From Ustilago trichophora (taxonomy: Eukaryota; Basidiomycota; Ustilaginomycetes; Ustilaginales; Ustilaginaceae): DNA of 64,000 nt. The position numbers were made by a program, and so were the translations under genes. The DNA is taken from contig OOIN01000018.1 in assembly GCA_900323505.1 (NCBI GenBank), forward strand, positions 372,001 through 436,000. Direction: 5' to 3'. Under the pieces are notes generated by a model. That model was not told where the DNA came from and made no database searches. It saw only the letters and a program-made list of their open reading frames with translations. Shown here piece by piece: positions 1 through 8,968 of the stretch (position 1 is its first letter; the number at the start of each line of letters is the position of its first letter).

Positions 1-1011
1 GTGGGGAGTCAGAAGGATGTAGAGTGGGGGTTGGTGCGAAGGCCGAATGGATACTTACAGAGTGAACGAGACTTTGGTGAACGCCGAGGGCAACTTTGCC
101 GGTTGCAGGCTCGTCAAGAAGGCCTCCGGGGCGAAGGACAAACCAGGGAAAAGATGTGCGGCCCGAGAGATTCTTGTCGGCAGCGTCTATGATGGATGGG
201 CACGGGTGGGGCAGATATGGAAGAGTCAGAAAAGCGGTCGAGCGAGGTTCGAAAGCATAACCGTGGACAGAGCGCTAGAGGTACTCACACTTGGCCTGGC
301 AGTTGTGAGCGTTGACAGAGATGCAGAACAAAGACAGGTTAGCTTGTGCGCTGTATTTGCTGCAACAGAGGGAGAAAAACACGGCAATCCTGAAATATGG
401 CAGTCGACTTACATCCATGTATGCTCCGATGGCACCTCGTGTTTTTTCGGAGCGTTCGAGGCTGCAGTAGAAAGCCGAGAAGTAAGGATTGCATATGGGT
501 GTCAGGTCGGTTTGTCCACAGCCGCAACAAAAGGCATGAATTATCGGGTTCGGGCTGGTGATACTCACTCTGGCTTCTGGTACCAAGAAGGAGGAGGTTT
601 AGCCTTGTCCCTCACATCGACGGCCGAGACGAGCAGAAACCTGCGGAAATCTTGGGTTTTGGCGATGCCACTCTCCTCGATGGCATCGAAAACCTTGATG
701 GCTCCTTGCTCGTCGACCGCCTTGGTGCGCTCGATACCACCCTTGCCTCCCGCGCCTGCACTGAAGAGAATGACGTTGGGCGAGTACTTGTTAAACAACG
801 AGGCGATATCGGATACGGAAGAATGCTCAAGAGATGCGACCACCGGATGGACGGATTCGGAGGAGGGGCCAGACGGCAAGTCGGACGCATGCTCGGGTTG
901 GCGGATCATGCTGAATACCTTGTGGCCTTGGGCGGCGGCTAGGCGGGTAAAGTGGAGCGCGACTTTGCCGTGGCCGCCGACGATGAAGATGGACAGAGGG
1001 CTGCTTGTCAT
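1..1011 (-). CDS. NAD(P)-binding Rossmann/SDR-type protein (YMR090W/HSCARG-like), 3' end outside window
   Basis: Minus-strand gene, exons in order 1011..569, 461..413, 295..289, 186..59, then a GTAAGT donor at 58; the last exon lies beyond the window. The 209 visible codons read in one frame. The N-terminus has a Rossmann nucleotide-binding loop (IFIVGGHGKVA, residues about 7-17), then a strand/helix pattern ending at FLLVSAVDV. After splicing the protein reads GAYMDAKYAADKNL, a YxxxK motif, followed by FVLRPGGLLDEPATGKV, the hallmark of atypical SDRs of the YMR090W/HSCARG type. Introns are 107, 117 and 102 nt with GTGAGT or GTAAGT donors. Exon 3 is only 7 nt; skipping it shifts the frame and destroys the conserved C-terminal half. 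The start has A at -3 and follows a short GA-rich leader. The family is usually 220-260 residues, so little is missing. Substrate unknown. Confidence 0.85.
289..295 (-). other. 7-nt microexon (exon 3 of the SDR-type gene)
   Basis: Sequence GCCAAGT on the minus strand, preceded by a branch-like CTAAC, a pyrimidine-rich stretch and TGCCAG, and followed by a GTGAGTA donor. It encodes Ala-Lys and the first base of Tyr. It joins the phase-0 end of exon 2 (ATGGAT) to the phase-1 start of exon 4. Inferred from frame, splice signals and the recovered YxxxK motif. Confidence 0.8.
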
Positions 1012-1458
1012 GATTTGGCAAATGATTTGAGAGAGAGAGAGAGGTGGTAGGAATGGTGATGGTGAGATTCCATGCTGCTCTACACACCAAGGATGGCACT
1101 CTTGTACGCTGTTGCTGTCATGCTGTTGAGTAAATACGCAAGCAGAAAGCAGCATGCCGTGCTTTTTAGAGTCCAGCCTCCACATGTCCGCTTTCCGAAA
1201 AGTCAGGACGCCGCGGCGGTGTTGGAGCTGTCAGATTTTCATTCAAATGGGCAACTCTTTCCACCGTTGCGAAGAGTGCACAGGCCGGTTTGTTGAGTGT
1301 CAGAATTTCCAGCGACACACACACGCACGCAACTTCAGGGTCCTGACTTCCGCTCGTTGGGCACGCACTGTTCTGCTCGCATTCACCGACACCATCCTCT
1401 CTTTCGATTCCAAACAGCATAGACTTTGTCAGACTGGCACAGAGACTCCGTCGACATC
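1012..1458. promoter_or_regulatory. Shared divergent promoter region
   Basis: About 450 bp between the divergent start codons of the SDR-type gene and the HAD/F-box/WD40 gene. It holds a short GA run near 1028-1043 (the leader of the minus gene) and a pyrimidine-rich leader before the plus-strand ATG. No conserved coding segment seen. Promoter role inferred from position only. Confidence 0.5.
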
Positions 1459-4400
1459 ATGGTCTCGCAGATCAAAGCAACGGAGCAGGGTTCGTCCAAC
1501 GGGTCGAGCGATGCCGCTGCAAAATCCAAGTCCGCAGCCACCCTCTCTCCTACACCCGCACGGACGCGCAGAGTGTCATCGTCGGTAGTGAAGACTGTTG
1601 GACAATCGTCAAAATCCAGCTCGAGCGATTCGCCTCTACGTAAAGGTTCGTCTTTGGTAGGGCCATCTACGCCTAACGCCTCTGCACGAAAGAGTTCTGC
1701 AACACCCACCACCACGACTAGCACCAACAGAGTAGCATCAGCATCAGCATCAGCATCAGCATCAGCAACAGCAAAGACAGTTTCTCGGCAGGATTCCAGA
1801 CGTAACCTTGGGGCCACCGCCACAAGCGGCGATAAGGGTACAAAGAGTGCACACACCAATGGCTCCAGTCACCCCTCCGCAATCGAGCCTATCGGCTCGT
1901 CCCACCAACACAGGGACGAAAGCACAAGCACCGACGACCTAGCAACGCTCACAAGTCGTATCGGCTATGAGCCGCGCTCCATCTCTGGCTTACCCGACCC
2001 GTCCCTTCGCACCAACGAGGCCATTGTCTGGCTTGACATTGACAACACTCTTTATAAACGCAGTACTAAGATCGCCGACCTCATGGCAGAGCGTATTCGA
2101 GCCTACTTCCACGGCATGGGCCTCAGCGAGGAGGATGCCAAAACCCTCCACACCACCTACTACAAGACGTACGGTCTCGCCATCCGCGGACTTGTCAAGC
2201 ATCATCAGATTGACCCGCTCGATTATGACCGCAAGTGCGACGCAAGCTTGCCCCTCGAGGAAATCCTCTGTCCCGATCATCAGATCAAACGTTTGCTTAC
2301 TGACATCGACCGCACCCGTGTGCGCGTCTTTGCCGCCACAAATGCCTACAAGTATCACGCCGACAGAGTGCTGCGTCTGCTGGAACTTGAGGATCAGGTG
2401 GAAGGCATTGTCTACTGTGACTATGCCGTGCCTGACTTTGCATGCAAACCGGAGCTCGACTATTATCGTGCGGCCCTCGCGGTCGTGGGAGCGTCGCCAG
2501 AGACGAAAAACTACTTTGTCGATGACAGCTCGCTCAACATTGTAGCTGCAAAGGAGCTTGGATGGCATTCGTGCATCTACTTTCGGGAGGAGGACGACCC
2601 TCTACCCCCATCGCAGCCGGCGAGCGAGGAGGATAAGAGGGCAGCTGCATCTTTCGACGTCGCCGCTTTGAAGCCTAGAGATGGAGCCCAGAATGCGAGC
2701 CTGGCGGGAGTTAGTGGATTTGACGAAGAAGCCATCCGCCGCGAGTTCCAGAAGCTTCCGTCCCACTTGCGAATCCAGCTGCTGGGCATCATCCTTAGCG
2801 CATGCCTTCCAGGAGACATTGCTGCCATGTCAAAGACGCTCGAGAAGCACTTGCGCATGACTCGAGACGTAGTAAGCGGTCTTCCCGACTCTGTGGCGCT
2901 CAAGATCTTCGAGAAACTACCAATCCAAGACCTCCTTCGCTGCCGCCACGTGTCCAAGAAGTGGCATTCGCTCGCGGCAACTCCGGAACTTTGGAGATCG
3001 CACGCCTTGGCTCTCACCGAGGCAGACCCTGTCAAGCTCGTCCCTCCCTCCGATCCACAAGGCTGGGAGCCGCTGGTCAAGGGACTCTTCTTCCGTGAAC
3101 GAAATTGGGCCAAAGGTCTGGCACAAAGCATTCAGAAGCTCCAAGGTCATTCTGGCTTTGTCACCGCCATGAAGCTCAAAGGACGCAAGACGCTCGTTAC
3201 GGGTAGCTATGACGAGACGATTCGTGTTTGGGACATTTCAACCGGTCAGTGTCGCAAAGTGTTACGGGCAAAGGCAATCGCATGCCTCGACTTTTTGCTA
3301 GAGGAAGGCGTGCTGTGTGCTGGCCTGTACGATACTGGCCGCGTGCTCGTGTGGGATATGAAGAGCTGGGAGCTGATCCAGACGCTGTCGGGTCACAATC
3401 GAGGCATTCGTAACGTCGCCATCAACCAGCATTACCTCGTCAGTGTTGGGCAGGATAAAGCGATCGTGGTGTGGGACTGGCGGACCGGCGCCAAGCTGGT
3501 CCGCTTCGGTCAGCAGAGCAACGTCTCGCTGGGCGTATCGCTCGTCGACACGGACAAGCTAGTTGCGGTCACCGTGGATGGCATGATCCGATGCTTCAGC
3601 ATTCCGCGCCGTGAAATGATCGGCCAGTTCCAGCTGACCAAGCTGGGAGGTGCAGAGCTTGGACTGGGCGCGCGATTGGGGGATCTGGCGAGCGGATCTT
3701 CGATGCTCGAATGGTTTGCTGCTCACGGCAATACCATGACGGTCGCGTCCAAGAACGTGGTGGTGCATCTCGAGTGGCAGGAGCATGTGGTGCCGGCTAG
3801 GGAGTCGCAAACGCCCTTGACGGCAGAGGGCCTTCGTCGAAGTGCGTCTTCGCGGCTCAGTAATGCCGGTGGCATGTCGAGCCTCAGCCCGCTTCGCGCA
3901 CGTCGCGACTCAACGATGAGCAATGCTAGCACCACGGCTGCATCCCCGGCAGGTGCCAGGTCTCGACGCGACTCTAACACGAGCACCACCTCCTCTGCAA
4001 GCGGGATTGGTCAAGCAAAGTCGCCTCGCCGCTCGATGGTCGGAGCCTCGTCGGCGTCGAACACCCCCGCACGTACGGGTCGAGCGTCGCTAGGTGCTAC
4101 ATTGAACCACGACTCACCCGCTCAGTCCGGTCTCTCTACACCTTCACGACCCAGACCAAGCACCACCACACGAAGAGTGGCAGGCCCTGCACCATGGCCG
4201 CTTGCCACCGCCGATCTTGAGCCTGGCAAAGTCTCGGGTGCATCGACGCCGAGACGAATCAGCGCTTCCGCATCAGCTGCATCTCTGTCCTTCCCATCGA
4301 CGCCTGTCACTGATGCCGACGACATGACTCCCGATGCATCCATCGCCGACCTCAATGGCAAAGTGGAGAGCGACGCCAACGCTACTCGCATTGCTCCCGA

Positions 4401-5058
4401 CCTGTCTAATGCACCCCGCGTTGTGTCGATTTTGGAGACGCCCGATGTAGCGGTCGGCTGCGTGGACCCGACCAAACGCCGTATCGTTGCGTCTACGCGA
4501 TTCAGCAGCCGTGCAGGCGCCGAGCGGAAGCTCTATGCCAGCAGCTTGCCCTTCGACCACGGAAAGACGTCGACTCAACTTGAGCAGTCCACAGTCATCG
4601 CTAGCGATCTATCTGGCACCGAAATTGCGCCTACATCCAGCGACGGAACCACGTCAGCTTGCATTCCTGCTCCGAGTGAGCCCTCGACCAAAGTCGCAGC
4701 TGGCATCACAGTCGCCATCAGAGGAGCATGGGAAGCACAGTCGCCTGACCTAGCCACACCGGCTCGCAACCCGATGGCGATGGAGTTGGACCATGAGAGC
4801 GTAGTGGTGGGGTGTGCAGATGGGCTGATCTACCGCATCCACTTTGTCGGGTCAGAGTATGGGCCTGATACGCTGGTCGATGCCACGGCTGACAAAGACA
4901 CCAACGGTGCCGATGGTGCGCCTGGTGTTGGAGACGCTACAATCACGGATCTGCTGCAGCTGCGTGAGGTGTGGAAGGAGATCATGGTACCTGAGGATGA
5001 CAAGGATCATCCGGGCCGGCTGAAGAGGGATCGGCTGAAAGAGATGGGTCTCAAGTAA
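1459..5058 (+). CDS. HAD-type pyrimidine 5'-nucleotidase domain fused to F-box and WD40 repeats
   Basis: Single uninterrupted frame of 1199 residues from the first ATG. Residues 1-180 are Ser/Thr/Ala-rich, with a (SA)n run from a GCATCA repeat near 1735-1766. Residues about 188-360 form a HAD hydrolase of the SDT1/PHM8 type: motif I DIDNT at 193-197, a middle ATNAYKYHADRVL segment, and a late NYFVDDSSLNI acidic motif. Residues about 425-475 resemble the helical segment that precedes the F-box in Cdc4/Pop1. The F-box (LPDSVALKIFEKLPIQDLLRCRHVSKKW) starts at 475. WD40 repeats begin at about 561 (LQGHSGFVTAM, SYDETIRVWDIS, GQDKAIVVWDW). A long low-complexity insert follows and a last beta-rich segment lies near the C-terminus. 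F-box/WD40 proteins recruit substrates to SCF ubiquitin ligases; the HAD family dephosphorylates pyrimidine nucleotides. The fusion is unusual. Confidence 0.85.
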   Translation: MVSQIKATEQGSSNGSSDAAAKSKSAATLSPTPARTRRVSSSVVKTVGQSSKSSSSDSPLRKGSSLVGPSTPNASARKSSATPTTTTSTNRVASASASASASATAKTVSRQDSRRNLGATATSGDKGTKSAHTNGSSHPSAIEPIGSSHQHRDESTSTDDLATLTSRIGYEPRSISGLPDPSLRTNEAIVWLDIDNTLYKRSTKIADLMAERIRAYFHGMGLSEEDAKTLHTTYYKTYGLAIRGLVKHHQIDPLDYDRKCDASLPLEEILCPDHQIKRLLTDIDRTRVRVFAATNAYKYHADRVLRLLELEDQVEGIVYCDYAVPDFACKPELDYYRAALAVVGASPETKNYFVDDSSLNIVAAKELGWHSCIYFREEDDPLPPSQPASEEDKRAAASFDVAALKPRDGAQNASLAGVSGFDEEAIRREFQKLPSHLRIQLLGIILSACLPGDIAAMSKTLEKHLRMTRDVVSGLPDSVALKIFEKLPIQDLLRCRHVSKKWHSLAATPELWRSHALALTEADPVKLVPPSDPQGWEPLVKGLFFRERNWAKGLAQSIQKLQGHSGFVTAMKLKGRKTLVTGSYDETIRVWDISTGQCRKVLRAKAIACLDFLLEEGVLCAGLYDTGRVLVWDMKSWELIQTLSGHNRGIRNVAINQHYLVSVGQDKAIVVWDWRTGAKLVRFGQQSNVSLGVSLVDTDKLVAVTVDGMIRCFSIPRREMIGQFQLTKLGGAELGLGARLGDLASGSSMLEWFAAHGNTMTVASKNVVVHLEWQEHVVPARESQTPLTAEGLRRSASSRLSNAGGMSSLSPLRARRDSTMSNASTTAASPAGARSRRDSNTSTTSSASGIGQAKSPRRSMVGASSASNTPARTGRASLGATLNHDSPAQSGLSTPSRPRPSTTTRRVAGPAPWPLATADLEPGKVSGASTPRRISASASAASLSFPSTPVTDADDMTPDASIADLNGKVESDANATRIAPDLSNAPRVVSILETPDVAVGCVDPTKRRIVASTRFSSRAGAERKLYASSLPFDHGKTSTQLEQSTVIASDLSGTEIAPTSSDGTTSACIPAPSEPSTKVAAGITVAIRGAWEAQSPDLATPARNPMAMELDHESVVVGCADGLIYRIHFVGSEYGPDTLVDATADKDTNGADGAPGVGDATITDLLQLREVWKEIMVPEDDKDHPGRLKRDRLKEMGLK

Positions 5059-6512
5059 ACGGCGATCACTATCTTCAATCGCACTGATATACCGACTGGT
5101 TGCTGCAATAGCACATAGAGAATTCGTCTTGTCACTGCTGCCCATCGCTAGTGTGTGGTGAGGATGAGAAGCTTGTTTAGAGTGGATCTGTTATCGTGGT
5201 GGTCACGGAGCTCGAAAAGAGTTGAGCTGTAGTTGTGACAGTAATCGAGCCGCCTCTGGCTCATTTCACACACTGTTGGACACACTGGTTGGTATCGCCT
5301 TGCACACAGCACTGCTAGAGCGTCAGAAGAAGAGCGAGTGCTAAAGTATGAGGTGGTGTTCTTAGCGAAGCTGATGGCTGCAGGTGTCTGTCAGGTGTCG
5401 ATCGGATGAGGTATTCTCGTCTTGAGCCGTGCGTCTCGTGGGAACAGGCAGCAGCAAAGCGGGCTCAAGGCCAAGAGAGTGGAAGTTTGACGCCATCTTT
5501 GCTCTTTGTTGCTTGAGGAATGGCCCGTCCACACCGAAGCGAGCTTTGGCACACACTCGAGAAGAAACATGGCTGACTGTCACTCATCTTTATTTTTATT
5601 TTTATTTTTTGAATTGCGGGCTACGTCGTGTGGCAGTGGCTTTTGCATCTACATTTGAAATGCGATTATGCTCATCGATTACAAAACAGCGTCCAAAAAT
5701 ACAAATTTTTCTCAGAGACCAACAGTAGAAAGGGGAAATTCCAAGAGTGACGCCAGAAGGCAGCAGCGAAGAGTCCAACCAACATGACGACGACGACGAC
5801 ACGGATAAGAAAAGCCACGGCACTGTGCAGCACGAAGAAGCAGAGCGGTAACTCAGCCTCCTGTCACAAGAGCAAAAGCAGCGCGGGCGGGCCAGCATTG
5901 GATGGAAATTTGTGCTCTGAAAGCCGATCGTGGTTCGAGCTGAGTCCGCTGACGCCTTTTGGGTTGCTGTCACAAACCGTCATCTATTACTGTACACCTC
6001 CTCATTCTGCCTCACCCAGCAACCAGTGTCGATGAACTGATCGCAATTCAAAGTCGTTGATATCGTGTAACTTACCGTAGAGCATATCTGAACAGCGAGT
6101 GGGCTTGTGTGTGCGGGAAATGTGTCTGTGTGTGGGTCAGCCTAAGGGATTGCTTTGAAAAGAAGGTGGATTGTGCGTATCAGCGAGGGCATCAGCGGCG
6201 GCTTGGGTTAAATTCTTATTCGTCCTCCGATTTTGGCGTTCAACTGGCCAACTGCCTGATTTCTTCTGCTTTTTCTCAAATCACACTCATCGACACAACC
6301 CAAATCACGCACACAAACGAAACTACTTGGACATTCGCTAACCGCTCCGCACAAACCTATCTGAAACGATTCCTCGTCACTTCTCCACTTCCCTTCCATC
6401 ATCTCTCTCTCACACAACACTTTATCCGACCTCAACGTCGTTGCACATCCTCATAACCCCGTATAACATCTTTTCCGAGCTCATCACTCCACTTCCCCGC
6501 ACATAATTCAAA
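5059..6512. other. Intergenic, no gene seen
   Basis: Holds the 3' region of the fusion gene and the promoter and leader of YOP1. There is a T/A-rich TATTTTTATTT-type stretch at about 5588-5612 and a TACTGTAC half-palindrome at 5988-5995. The last 200 bp before YOP1 are rich in C/T, as expected for a fungal 5' leader. Open frames here have no recognisable domains. Confidence 0.5.
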
Positions 6513-7917
6513 ATGGCCGCTCAAGCTCAGCAAGTCCAGCAGAAGGTGGAATACTTTGTCGCTCAGGTTCGTTTCGATACCACCACCCGGGATTCTTCGC
6601 CCTCCAGCCTCAACTCCTTGCTTGGCAGCGCAGTTGCAAGCTACTTTGATCACGATCGCTAACACAACCCCTTTGTACTCCTTCATCCTTTCAAATTCGC
6701 TTGTCCTTGCACTTGAACTCATTCGATTCGATCACTTGATCCGGATCACGCCTCCGCAAATTTGCTATCATATCGATAAACCTCACGACCCTTGTCATCC
6801 GCCCAACACGGTATTTGTCGATGACGCTCTGTTCAACGATCCTGCGATACCTTTGATTCAATCGTAATTCCGAATCACAGATCGACAAGGAGGTAAGTGT
6901 CTCATATATATCGCTTTATGTAGACCCCGAAAAGTTTCAATGGACCAGCTCGCTCACCTACTTTTTACTATCCTTTTTCTGATTCCCGCTTTAACCATCC
7001 ACAGCTCTCCAGGTACCCCGCTCTTAAGAAGTTCGAGCAGACCGTCCCCATCCCCAAGGCTTACGCCGCCCTCGGTGCTTTCGGTATCTTCACCCTCGTA
7101 AGTATCACGAAGCAAGCTGTCTATCACAACTCTGAAACGAGACTCGCAGCATCCTGCATCATTGCCCAGCCCGCTCCACGGAAACAATGGCTACCGTGCG
7201 CCTTGCTGATGGCAAAGTAGCATTGGATTGCCGCTGCACCGCATCCGTTCGTCCTCGATCTCTGGGTAACGAGGTGGACTCATCGACGCGCTTTGCTTGC
7301 CTGGCGCTTGTGCAGGGAAGGGACAAGCGGACGAGCCCGTTTTAAATCGAATTCCGCTAACTCCTGACTTCATTGCCTTGGCTTTGCTTGTCTGCACTGC
7401 TCTCCTGGTCATCACTTGCAGTTCGTCTTTTTCAACATGTGAGTACCGATATACATGGCGTTGCAGAGCGTAGCTCTGCGGGCCGCAGAGGCTTGTCACA
7501 CCCAAAAAAGACTATCTTCAGCTCGAAGGAACCGCCTTCCTGACATCTGCATGCTCTTCGTTTCCACACAACAGCGCCGCCGGCTTCTTGACCAACCTCC
7601 TCGGCTTCTTCATCCCCGCCTACTTCTCGCTCAAGGCGCTCGAGAGCCCTCAGCCCCAGGATGACATCCAGTGGCTCACCTACTGGGTCGTCTTCGGCAT
7701 GTTCACTTTCCTCGAGACCTTCTCTAGCATCGTCCTCTACTACGTTCCCTGGTACTACACCATCAAGACTCTTGCCATTGTCTGGCTCATGCTCCCTCAG
7801 ACCCAGGGTGCCAAGATGGTCTACAGCAAGGTCATTCGCCCTGCTTTCCTCACCACCCAGAAGACCGTCCACCAGGCCAACGCCAGCACCCCTGCTGCTC
7901 CCGCTGAGACCCACTAA
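6513..7917 (+). CDS. YOP1: Yop1/DP1/HVA22 (REEP) ER membrane-shaping protein
   Basis: Five exons: 6513..6566, 6881..6892, 7005..7097, 7422..7438 and 7575..7917, giving 172 residues with all junctions in frame. The protein reads VEYFVAQIDKELSRYPALKKFE, then VFFNIAAGFLTNLLGFFIPAY, then DDIQWLTYWVVFGMFTFLE and WLMLPQTQGAKMVYSKVIRPAF, which is the TB2/DP1/HVA22 signature along its whole length. Family members form hairpins in the outer leaflet and curve tubular ER with reticulons. Exon 2 is 12 nt (Ile-Asp-Lys-Glu) and exon 4 is 17 nt; both are needed for the conserved IDKEL and FFNI segments. Introns are 314, 112, 324 and 136 nt; the first donor is GTTCGT and the others are GTAAGT or GTGAGT. The start has AAAATGG context. 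C-ending codon preference suggests strong expression. Confidence 0.95.
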
Positions 7918-8968
7918 ACTTGACCTGCACGCCTATGTGGCCCTTGACTTTCAATGCGCTATCTCACGTTCGGAATGAGGCAGTCTGCTGAAACGAGGGC
8001 TGCTTGCAGTGGGTCAAACACGCTGGATACATTCAGCAACGCCTACGGCTCTATGCAGGATCGGTCACACATCGTATCGGATCCATCTTCCGACTCGTCC
8101 TCTTTCAAAATTTCTCATCTTCTCGTCTTATGATTCCAGTCATGCCCTGTTCATACTGCCCCTCTGACGTCTCTTCTCACAACTTCCTACACCCTAACGC
8201 CGTCTGGCTTCTCTAGCTGGATTTAACGCCAATACCAATTCTCCTTACCTTCCGTGTTTGCGTCACAAGTGAGAGTGCTCGTCAGAGCGGTTGGGGTCGG
8301 CGATGCTGGCTCTTGCGTACGCTTGGGGAAGCGTGGCTGAGGTTTCTGGTGGATTCAGGAGTCCAGGTCGCGACACAGGGATCCATCCGATTTGACACCT
8401 GGATCCCCAGGACTTGAAGTTCTTGTTCTTGTTTGAAGAGGGATTCCTCTGACGATAGGCTGAGATGAAACCGTGAGAAGTTGGAATAAAGTTGAAATTT
8501 GTTAGACCTGAGATGAACACAATGCTTGTATTTTTCATCGCGTCACGTCGCGTGTGAGTAGTGGGTGCAGTGTGGAGTGTTGGTTTTGTTTTTGCCGAAG
8601 CTTTGTTCTTTCCCTCATCACCATCACTGATCGCGACTGTGTGCTGTTCATCCCACACCATATACCACCACCGCAACAGCTTTCATGGCTGGAACAGCGA
8701 TCATCTTTGGCCTTACTTGATATACCCCCTCTATACCTCTCTGATCGCTTGCCTGGGGTTCGACTCGCCGGGACGGGCATCCACATCGACATCGTGACAA
8801 GAACATACGCGAATCTGTCGTTCTAGCAAGGGACACGCAACGCACGTTCGAAGGCAGTGCGATATACCCAACAGTACAATCACTCCTCAAAGCTTCATCT
8901 CGAATTTGAGTTCCGAGCCTTAGAAAGACTTTTTGAGCAGGCGAGCGTCTCACCTCTCTCATCCAACG
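7918..8968. other. Intergenic between YOP1 and the CENP-I-like gene
   Basis: About 1 kb. No conserved coding segment was seen; short open frames on both strands lack domains. The last 250 bp before 8969 are the likely promoter and leader of the next gene. Confidence 0.5.
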
